Of a stretch of 64,000 nt of DNA, positions 55,562 to 64,000 are shown piece after piece. Origin of the DNA: Suillus spraguei (Eukaryota > Basidiomycota > Agaricomycetes > Boletales > Suillaceae). A program made the translations under genes and the position numbers. Within the stretch, counting starts at the first letter, position 1. Each line of letters begins with the position of its first letter. Under the pieces are notes generated by a model. It was given only the letters and a program-made list of their open reading frames with translations, searched no databases and was not told the origin of the DNA. The DNA lies in contig JABCPU010000021.1 in the NCBI GenBank assembly GCA_016800925.1, positions 186,001 through 250,000 on the forward strand. Reading direction: 5' to 3'.

Positions 55562-57004
55562 TGTGAAGATACAACCTAACCTGGGCTGTTATCACGAATC
55601 CCAAATACAAATCATTATTCTTTTCTCAATTTCCCTAAAGTGTCTAAACTCAATGCTAAGACAAACCCTAACCCTATTGAAATTCCCATATCCGCTTCTA
55701 TAACTGAACTTCCTGATGAAGATGAAGAGATCTTTTATGATGCTATCGGATAAGATAAGATAAGATAGTATCACGTGATCTTCGAACCTTCTAGAATATG
55801 ATGTCATAACAATGTCACGACTATCACATCATACGATTCTCATTTCTATTTTATGATTGGCTAGTAGTTTCAAACTCAGTTTACATCTCAGTTTCAATAT
55901 GTGTATATAGTTAGCTAGTTTCGCTGTAGTAGTTTTTTAGTTCAAACCTCTTGTATCTACATAGTAGCAATCCAAGACGTCCTTGCTCCTCTCTCCTCTC
56001 TTGTGATAACCTTAGTTTGAGTCCTAGTCTCTGCCCTTGCGTTAATTCGTTTGTGGGTTGTGACAGCTGTAGATAAACTACCTCCTAAGTTAGTATGTGA
56101 GTCTTGCGCTCCATCTAGTCTGCTTCACTTGTGAAAACAAGAGTGTTTGACCCTAAAGGGGGATGCCTATTAGTATGGTCAAGTTTGAGTCAAACTTATG
56201 TGCAAATGAAGCATTGTGGTCAGTGGTAAGTTGCCATGGTCAGTGATGATGCCACTGGAACTAGCATCGTGTGTAGCGGTACTCCTGTGGTCAAGATATA
56301 GTCAGAAACAGTTGCGTCGAGCAAGCGATGTCGAGCGATGATATCAGTGGTAGCGGTAAGGTTGTGAGCGGTGCAAAGAAACAGTAAAGAAAGCCGCAGT
56401 ACTTTCAGCGGTAAAGTAGTGGAGCATGAGAAGTTCAGTCAAAATAACAGTCAAAAGTCCAGCAGTATGCCAGCAGTAACGGAGAATGAGCATGATCAAT
56501 TAATGAGTGATAAGGAAACTTTAAAGACTAAGTCCACTACTGGGTAGATCCAGAGCTAGACAATAATCCTGACCTATAGTACGTGCAATGGTGTAAAATC
56601 AGGTACTGTATTGTGCGAGGTACGCAGTGCTTATATCCTAAATTGTATGTACTTGGAATGCTCTAGGTGAGATCAGTAGCACTCAAGTGTAGTAACCGCC
56701 ATATGTAAACATAGCGCAAGGCGCTGTGGCATGAGGCAACATGTAATAAGGCTTACCGTGGAATCAGTGATAACAAACATAAAACAAACAATGCACCAAA
56801 TGGAGCTATGTGGACACAGCAAGGACATGGAAGGACATTGGTATGTGGAATGAGGTGCGGCAGTCGGTATGGTGTGCGGTAAGCGTGAGATGCCGCCGGT
56901 AATGCTAAAGTGGTAAGACGGCCATGGACAAGTGGTAACTCCTATAGAGATGAGACGAGTGTCAAAATATGGGGTTTTAAGCCCAGTGCCAATATGTTTG
57001 TTAC
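55562..57004 (+). repeat. C-family LTR at the 5' side of the copia pol, carrying a family A solo LTR
   Basis: TGTGAAGATACAACCTAACC to ...GCCAATATGTTTGTTACA, about 960 bp net. At 55,590-56,065 a 476-bp family A solo LTR is inserted. It is followed at once by copia pol sequence, with no leader, PBS or gag, so the region between LTR and pol has been deleted or the LTR is a separate insertion. Confidence 0.8.
55590..56065 (+). repeat. Solo LTR, family A, inside the C LTR
   Basis: 476 bp, opposite orientation to the full family A copy, flanked by GCTGT (55,585-55,589 and 56,066-56,070). Its first bases are TATCACG where the full copy has TGTCACG. Removing it with one GCTGT restores the C LTR sequence seen at 41,580 and 26,190. 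Confidence 0.92.
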
Positions 57005-59591
57005 ACTGGCAGCCATGGATGCTGTGAGAAAAGGACTGGGCACAGGCATTGAACTTGATGCCGACTCAAAACCTGAATTTTGCGATGCCTGCATAAAGGC
57101 AAAGTCAGCAAAAAGGCCATTTCCTACAGAGACAGACAGCAGAGCGCTTACCTATGGGGAACTAGTCCATACAGATCTCTGGGGTCCAGCACAGACCACG
57201 AGCCTTGGCGGATGTCTCTACTACATCAGCTTTACAGATGACTACAGTCGCCAAACGAGGCTTCAGTTCTTGAGACTCAAGAGCAAAGCACTTACTGCCT
57301 TTAAGGCCTATGAGGCCTGGCTTGCTCGTCAATTGCTGGGAGTACACCTATGGAGGGTCCGATCTGATCACAGGGGAGAGTACCTGAGCGCAGAGTTTGA
57401 CACCTACCTATCTCAGCATGGTATTGAGTGTCAGTTGACTGTACACGACTCACCTCAGCAGAATGGCGTAGCTGAGCGCCTAAATTGGACTCTGGTAGAG
57501 CATGGAAGGGCGATGCTTATCAACAAGGACCTCCCAAAGTTCCTCTTGGCGGAGGCCATCAGTTATGCTACCTGGTTGAAGAATTGCCTACCATCTAGAG
57601 TGACACCAGGCACCATGCCCTATGAACTTGTCCAAAAGGCAAAGCCCAGCCTTGCACAGGTGCGCAAATTTGGATGCGCCACCTATGTCCACCTCTTGGA
57701 TGCCAGGAAACTCAAGCTGCGAGCAGAGGAAGGGGTTTTCGTGGGGGTGGATGCAGAGAGCAAGGGTTACCGTATCTACTGGCCAGAGAAATGGAGGGTG
57801 TCAGTGGAACAGAACATGACCTTTGCCCCTACCGAGGTGACTGTTGCCCAAGATGTACTGAATGAGGGGGAGTCCAACACCACCCCGAACAGTAACAGCA
57901 ACAATAACAACAACAACAATGTTGCAGTTACTGAAGCTGGCAATGCACCTACCGTTCAGCACATCCCAGTGCCACCATCCTCCATCCCTACTCCAGAGCC
58001 GAGAGTAACGCGCAGTAGGCCAGCCCCAGGTTACTATACCAGACTTCAGAGTGGCCAGATGGCGACAGTTGCCATAGAGTCCCTGCTGGAGGCGTCAGAA
58101 TTGGACCTCCTGGATGAGGTAACCCACCTAGAATGTGCCCTGGCTGCTGCCAAGCCAGAGCCCACCTTGCAGCAGGCATTGAATGGCCCAGATGGGGTTG
58201 AATGGAAGGAGGTGGTTGACTACAAGATCAGTCAGTTAGAGAAACTTGGCACATGGGAGGTAACAGACTTACCCTGAGGAGCCAACGTCATCCCCTGCCA
58301 TTTTGTCCTGGCGACAAAGTGAGGCCCAGATGGCAAGAAACTTAAGCTCTGTGCCTGCCTAGTTGAAAATGGTCAGAGGCAGCAATATGGCATTGACTAC
58401 TTCGACACCTTCACCCCAACTGCAAATATGAGCACCATCAGGACAGTCCTGACGATGGCAGCCCAGAAGGACTGGGAAATCCACCAGGTCGACATCAAAA
58501 GTGCTTACCTCTATGCTACCACCCAGGAAGAGATCTATATGAGGCTGCCACACAGATATCTGAAGGATAGTCAGCAAGGAAAGGTATTGAAGTTAAAATG
58601 GAACTTACCTGGCCTGAAACAGGCAGGTTTTGAGTGGGTGGAAGAGCTGGCGGGAGTTTTTGAAAAGCACAAGTTTACCCGCTCGAAGGTAGACCAGGCC
58701 ATCTACTTCAAGTGAGGGCCCAATGAGCATGTCATCATCACCATGTCTGTAGATGACATGGCCGTCACCGCCAACCATATCTCCCACATCCACCGCTTTA
58801 AGGCACAACTCCTCGACTTCTTCGAAATATCAGACCTAGGGGAGTTAAACTGGCTGTTAGGACTGAAGGTAACGCGCGACCAAACTGCACACACCTTAAC
58901 CCTATCACAGAAAGCATACATCAATACCATAGTTGAGAGGTTTTACCTCACTGAAGCAAAGAGTGCCCAAACCCCCATGGAACCAGGCACCAGGTTATCT
59001 GTGGATCAGTGCCCTAGCACACTCGCAGAAACACAGGCCATGAGTGACGTACCTTATCAGCAAGCTATAGGGTCGCTAATGTATGCTGCCACGAGCACAC
59101 GGCCTGATATAGCCTTCGCTGTGGCCACCCTTTCACAGTTTATGCAGAACCCAGGAAGAATTCACTGGGAAGCAGCCAAATGCGCACTCCAATACCTAAA
59201 AGGGTCAGCAGAGATTGAGCTCACCCTCAGCATGACAGATGAGGGTATAGAGGCCTTTGTGGATGCAGACTGGGCGTCCCAGCCCCACCGGCACTTGATG
59301 TCCAGCTATATTGTTCTACTGAATGGAGGACCAGTAGCCTGGAGTGCGAGGAAGCAGCCATTAATTGCTTTATCCACAGCAGAGGCTGAGTACATTGCAC
59401 TTACCAGTGTAGCTTGGGAGGTACTGTACCTCCAGCTTCTCATTGGCAAACTCTACAATGTGCCATCCCTTCCTACCCCCATATTCTGCCATAACCAGGC
59501 TGCTATTGTGTTAGCAAGTACTGGGAAGTTCCAATCACGCACCAAACACATCGACCTCCAGTACCACTTCATTCATTCCCACGTCAGGAAC
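57005..59591 (+). pseudogene. Ty1/copia integrase-RT-RNase H polyprotein, N-terminus missing
   Basis: One reading frame runs from 57,005 to 59,627, broken only by three TGA codons (58,275-58,277, 58,320-58,322, 58,713-58,715), each in a place where CGA (Arg) is likely. It begins inside the GAG-pre-integrase finger (FCDACIKAKSAKRPFP). Integrase: HTDLWGPAQTT, RVRSDHRGEYLS, QNGVAERLNWTLVEHGRAML (DDE kept; family Arg is Trp in LNWT). RT: QVDIKSAYLYATTQEEIYMR, LPGLKQAGFEW, MSVDDMAVTAN with the catalytic DD. RNase H: EAFVDADWASQPHRHLMSSY, WSARKQPLIALSTAEAEYIA, ASTGKFQSRTKHIDLQYHFI. The frame enters the 3' LTR at 59,592. Confidence 0.88.
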
Positions 59592-59791
59592 AGTGTAAAG
59601 ATACAATCTAGCCTGGGCTGTAGATAAACCATGGCCTAAGCTAGTATGCGAGTCTTGTGCTCTACCTAGTCTGCTACTCTTGCGAGGCAAGAACATTCGA
59701 CCCTAAAGGGAATGCTAAGTTAGTATAGTCTAATAATGCCCAACCTGTGGTGCAAGAATGCTGTCGGAGGTAGCGAGATGCTAGCGGTGAC
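59592..59791 (+). repeat. Divergent 3' LTR of the copia element, first part
   Basis: Starts TGTAAAGATACAATCTAGCC, keeps cctgggctgtagataaac and cgaccctaaagg, then departs strongly from the 5' LTR (for example atggcctaagctag for acctcctaagttag). It is cut by an F LTR at 59,792. Confidence 0.65.
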
Positions 59792-60561
59792 TGTTAAGAC
59801 CGTACTCAAGGGGTGAAAGATCTGAAGGGCTTTGGCCTCAGTTCGTGCACTGTGCCCCTTGTCCGAGTAATGCCCCTTATTTCAGAGAGGAGATATATGT
59901 CCGAAGATCCAGAAGGAGTTGCGTAGTGGATCCGGACGTCTGAAGGTATCGGATATGGTATGTCCGAAGGTTATCCGGAGCGCGGGAATGGAAAGAGGAC
60001 TAAGGCTAGCTTTGGAATGGATTCCTAACTAGAAACTGACAGAGGTAGACTATCCGAAGATAGAGTCAGAGATATAGACTATAGGAATCAATCCCAAGTC
60101 TCGGAAGATGACTTTGAGTGGAAAGTGACTCAAGTCCGAAGGAAGCGGAATGAGCAGAATCTAAGATGATATTTGAACTAAGGTTCTACAGAGATCTACA
60201 AGTGGTTTATATATGGTAAGTATCTAAGACAGATAATAAACAAGTCCAGGACCAAGGGCTATGTACGAAGTGTAACAGAAGTCTATTAGTTAATGCGCAG
60301 CAGATCAGTAAGCACGAATCGGAAATGAAACACAGGTAACGGATTAGTGACACAGGAAGGAATTATACACAGCTGGAGTACCGGAAACAGGATGAGTGAT
60401 GAAAGGAGATAGGCGCAGTTATACACAAGGGAGATAGAGTGCAAGAAGCGAGCACATTCGGATGAGTGATCCCGACAGGATCTGTGGACCAGACGGAAAT
60501 AGAATCAATCGGATCTGATCGGATATGGGTGGATCTGGGATCAGAAGTATGGTATATGACA
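59792..60561 (+). repeat. Solo LTR, family F
   Basis: 770 bp, TGTTAAGACCGTACTCAAGG to ...GTATATGACA, flanked by GTGAC (59,787-59,791 and 60,562-60,566). Opposite orientation to the copy at 37,942-39,648; together they define the family ends. Confidence 0.88.
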
Positions 60562-60566
60562 GTGAC

Positions 60567-61061
60567 CTCCAGTCCATGGGAAACTAGCGGTAAGCGCGGG
60601 AAAGCAGTAGACAAGCAGCAGTGCAAGTGGTAAAACTGCGGTAGTGCGTGCCGTAAAACTGCGGTAAGGCGTGGGAAACTGGCGGTAAAACAAGCGGTGA
60701 AGCGTAGCGATGAAGCGCGGGAAAGCGTAGCGTGGGAAAGCGTAGTGCAAGCGGTGAAGCGTGGGAAAGCGGTAAAGAGCGATGGTGCGTGCAGCAATAA
60801 AACAATTCTTAAGAGACAGTGACTTCAGTGAAAGACTTTATTACATTAGAGACAGTAGTGGTGACAATTCCTAAATACCGTGTGTACCATAGAGGGAAAA
60901 GTAAAAGTACCAGAATGTGCGAAGAGTCCTTTTTAACATGTACCATGAACGGCTGGAATACATAGCCAGAACGGTAGCGAGATAGAGATATTGAGCTAAG
61001 AGGCACGCAGCAAGCAAGTGGTGTCACGGAAGGTAAGGTAAGTCTTGCCGTAGCTTAAGTA
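60567..61061. other. Continuation of the copia 3' LTR region, GCGGTAA-rich
   Basis: From 60,585 to 60,800 the sequence is built of short variants such as gcggtaagcgcggg, aactgcggta, gcggtgaagcgtggg. The rest has no gene. The end of the LTR could not be located. Confidence 0.45.
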
Positions 61062-61535
61062 TGTTACAGTTGTACGTGCCCCTATTCATTTTCCCTTGGT
61101 TTCCTTACTTGTATATCATATCACATGACTTGACTCATATGCTCAATGCATCTGTACAAATACATGCCTTCCTTATTAGGATACGCAGTTACATTCTCAC
61201 GGTTACTTGGTCTGTGCGCACATATCTACCTATTTAAGCACAGTGTACTTGTAGTAGATTCTTTACTTTAATCTTACTGGGTTTTACCTGGAATCTCCTT
61301 CGCTTAGGTCTCCAACCTAAGTCATCTTGAATCGTCTCTAAGATTAAGCACTCCTTAATCTTAGTCTCTATTCTCGCAGAACCTCTTAGTCTTATCTTTG
61401 AGGCCGAACCCTTGATCGTACTCGGAACGCATTCCTTGTACTTTCACCTTGTCCTCTTTTGGACATTGTAGAACTTCCCAGGAGACCATCTGTGTCTTTT
61501 CACTGTCGCTGGTGACGCCACCCCAGTTCATAACA
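61062..61535 (+). repeat. Solo LTR, family B
   Basis: 474 bp, TGTTACAGTTGTACGTGCCC to CCCAGTTCATAACA, flanked by AAGTA (61,057-61,061 and 61,536-61,540). Contains the same ACTTTAATCTT start motif. Confidence 0.92.
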
Positions 61536-61540
61536 AAGTA

Positions 61541-62079
61541 ATGGCGGAAACGAATATGCTACGCACCTAGTGCCTCCGAAGTCCAGTCCCGAACCTAGGT
61601 TCAAACTTGAACCTTTGCGGACTGGACCATTGGTTCAGTCACAGGTCCAGTATTTCTGCTGGACCAAACCCCCTAATAGGTCCGAGGTCCGGTATTGACC
61701 TGGAGCACATGAACCGGTCCAGACGCGTCTGGACTGGTTTGAACCTGATGTATTTTTTCCAACTTAGATTCTCAAACCGGCAACGAAGCCTCATGTTTTT
61801 GGTAAGGTTTTCTGCTTAAGCATTGTGCGTGCCCGTCAGTTTATGGTCTTCCCCCCTTCTAGCCTACTTGCAGTAACTACATTACCCTCATCCATGTTCT
61901 TCTCTTGGTCTCTTCGGCAATGCGACTTATCAAGGTGCCGGTACGTTCACAACACATTCACTGTCTGTCATTGCTAACTTCTAATGTCATTTATTTCAGG
62001 ACATACTGTCCGCACTTTTGATTCACACACTGGTGGGGGGTATGTCTTATTGTTTAATTTATGTTGTTTGCATACTAAT
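61541..62079. other. Single-copy-looking DNA between two B LTRs, with palindrome and possible exon start
   Basis: At 61,560-61,760 ggtcc/ggacc/ccagt words recur, including a perfect 18-nt palindrome GTCCAGACGCGTCTGGAC at 61,717-61,734. At 61,920 an ATG (MRLIKVP) is followed by gtacgt at 61,941, gctaact at about 61,973 and tttcag ending 61,999, then an open exon and a second donor gtatgt at about 62,040. This may be the 5' end of a host gene cut by B-III; the evidence is thin. Confidence 0.3.
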
Positions 62080-62554
62080 TGTTACAGTCATACATGCCCC
62101 TATTCATTCTCTCCTTGTCTCCTTTACTTGTATTACATAACATGACTCTGACTCATATGCTCAATGCATCTGTACTATAGTTGCCTTCCTTCTTTGGATA
62201 CGCACTTACGCTCTCACGTCTCTCTTGGTCTGTGCGCACATATTGACCTATTTAAGCACATTGTATTACACTTGTATACTTTACTTTAATCTTACTGGGT
62301 TTTACCTGGAATATCCTTCGCTTAGGCCTCCAACCTAAGTCATCTTGAATCGTCTCTATGTCTAAGCACTCCTTAGCCTTAGTCTCTATTCTCATAGAAA
62401 CCTCTTAGATCTATCTTTGAGGCTGAACCCTTGATTGTACTCGGAACGTGTTCCTTGTACTTTCACCTGGTCCTCTTTTGGACATTGTAGAACTTCCCAG
62501 CAGACCATCTGTGTCTTTTCACTGTCGCTGGTGATGCCATCCCAGTTCGTAACA
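62080..62554 (+). repeat. 5' LTR of B-III
   Basis: 475 bp, TGTTACAGTCATACATGCCC to CCCAGTTCGTAACA. TATTTAAG at 62,249-62,256 and start motif ACTTTAATCTT at 62,283-62,293, the same 34-nt spacing as B-I and B-II. Left flank ctaat. Confidence 0.92.
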
Positions 62555-62682
62555 AAAGATTAAAGTCCACCTGATTGTTAACTACCCAGTCCTCGACCCT
62601 GAACCCTGATAAAGGCTTAATGGACAGCAAGACAGCACGTGTAGGCACCGAGAAAGTATAACTCACAAGACGAATCACCATC

Positions 62683-63519
62683 ATGACGACCACCAAAGAA
62701 TTTGAATACAAAATTGGTCTTCCAACCGGTTTTGATGGAGATCGCGACAACTCTTGCGAATTCATCCAATCATGCAACCTGTGCTTCGATATCAATGAAA
62801 AGCTTTACACCACCGATAAGCAGAAGATCATTTTCATTACATCCTTCATGACCGAGAAAAACGCCAAATCTTGGAAAGAGCAATTCCTTGCTCATGCTCA
62901 GTCAACTGATACCTCTGGACAAAAAGTTGGTTATGGAACATTGCAGGATTTTATGAAAAGTTTCAAAGAAGCCTTCGAACCAGTGGATACCAAAGGAACT
63001 GCATTAACAAAACTTAGGGATCTCAAACAAGGGAGCAGTGATCTCCATACCTACATCGCTGACTTTGAGACACTTGCAGCCAAAGCCCACATCACCGATA
63101 ATGCAACCAAGATTCAATTCTTCCAAGATGGCCTCAATCTGGGTATCCTTACCAAGCTTTTCACACCAGGAGATGTCTCAGAAGTATTCCGTGACGTTGT
63201 AATGCACTGTGTTTCCATCGACAACTCCCACCACCGTCTTCAAGCATTACGAGCATGTCATGCTCCGCAGCAGAAGAAGAACTATGGAAATGCGCGTTAC
63301 ATACCTAATCAGGACTCCAACGCAATGGTCGTAGATTGAATCTCCGATATGGAGAGATTTGAATGTATGAAAAAGGGACAATGCTTTGGATGCAAGAAGA
63401 TCAGACACCGTATTCATAATTGTCCAGAAAGAAAGAAGAAAACTCCGCTCCGTCAAACCGAGGTTAAAGATGAAGAAGAAGAAGAAGAAACTGTAAGGCG
63501 GCTTGTAGAGGATTTTTGA
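62683..63519 (+). pseudogene. Gag of B-III with premature stop
   Basis: MTTTKEFEYKIGLPTGFDGD onward matches the other two Gag proteins, but TGA at 63,337-63,339 replaces the CGA (Arg) of B-II just before the knuckle (gtagattgaatctcc versus gtagatcgaatctcc). The knuckle CFGCKKIRHRIHNC has lost the conserved Gly before its His. The normal stop TGA is at 63,517-63,519 after heptamer GGATTTT at 63,510-63,516. Confidence 0.88.
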
Positions 63520-64000
63520 ATTGGAGAAACAAGGATTCGATGTATGTTTCTCCCAATGTATTACTAAGACTTGTACGTGCTGTAGGTGAAAGAAAAGAAC
63601 TTCGTGTCCCTATCACCCTCCACTCGCATACTCGCTCAAAATCCGTCGACACTACTGCTGTCATCGACTCCAGCGCAGCAGGAACATTTATTTCCGAGGA
63701 ATTCGTGAAACTCCATCAGATCACACGGTGAAAACTCAAGACACCATTTCGAGTTACTACGGCGGATGGAACTCTTATCAAAGGAGGACCAATCATGCAC
63801 TACTGTCTCCTAGTGGTCAAAATCGACGAACGAACCATGTATGGAAAATTTAATATCACGAAACTAGGAAGAAGAGATCAAATCCTTCTGGGAATTCCGT
63901 GGTTACGCGCAATGAACCCAAGTATAGATTGGGCCGCTGAAACACTCGTCCTCCCTCAAACGACGAAATCAGATGAAATTGAAATTGACGTAGATACCAA
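63516..64000 (+). pseudogene. Protease of B-III, broken and truncated by the window edge
   Basis: -1 frame after gag. The motif reads VIDSSAAGTFISEEF: the Gly of DSG is Ser. TGA at 63,729-63,731 stops the frame after QITR. Beyond it GRRDQILLGIPWLRAMNP is recognisable to the edge. Confidence 0.85.

Larger units (their letters stand above)
62080..64000 (+). mobile_element. Ty3/gypsy element B-III, continues past the right edge
   Basis: 5' LTR 62,080-62,554, PBS AAGATTAAAGT at 62,556-62,566, gag and protease follow in the family B order. The leader 62,567-62,682 is shorter than in B-II. Stops show it is dead. Confidence 0.92.

Overview
This window comes from a filamentous basidiomycete, most likely a mushroom-forming Agaricomycete. 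Genes are split by many introns, mostly about 46-60 nt. The first gene is a basidiomycete-type NACHT-WD40 NLR, a CAP59-family mannosyltransferase and a polyporopepsin-like protease are present, and the transposon families (chromodomain Ty3/gypsy, Ty1/copia, an RNase H-bearing LINE, a Tc1-like DD34E element) are typical of such genomes. Spliced frames were rebuilt by eye. Summed exon lengths of the three complete host genes are exact multiples of three (583, 540 and 408 aa).

Host block, about 1-12,710: an NLR running off the left edge (minus), a degenerate fragment of a mannosyltransferase gene, a GH13 alpha-glucosidase (minus), a CAP59/CMT1-like mannosyltransferase (plus) divergent from it, and a secreted aspartic protease (plus). 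Two introns appear to use GC-AG boundaries.

Transposon block, about 12,711-64,000: almost entirely mobile DNA in nested layers. Family A (Ty3/gypsy) is one fresh full-length copy (13,836-20,380, two LTRs identical by eye, TSD ATACC) and one solo LTR. Family B (Ty3/gypsy) has full copies B-I (30,064-37,557) and B-II (44,372-51,973), a copy B-III running off the right edge, and two solo LTRs. Family C (Ty1/copia) has several about 950-bp LTRs and one decayed pol. Family F is known here only from two solo LTRs. A LINE on the minus strand occupies about 22,460-41,577 and is cut by a B LTR, a C LTR, a Tc1-like element, the whole B-I element, and an F LTR that itself carries a C LTR. Removing these insertions rejoins the LINE reading frames.

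Most notable: (i) both gypsy families have, about 34 nt downstream of a TATA box in the LTR, an 11-nt sequence exactly complementary to the 11 nt just inside the 5' LTR, the arrangement of Tf1-type self-priming; (ii) both place a -1 slippery heptamer (GGGTTTT or GGATTTT) directly against the gag stop, and a second -1 step separates protease from RT; (iii) family B carries an extra ORF after the chromodomain, in the env position, encoding a coiled-coil, basic, two-zinc-knuckle protein; (iv) older copies decay mainly by CpG-to-TpG change; (v) a GCGGTAA-like motif is dense in the copia LTRs and in neighbouring unassigned DNA.
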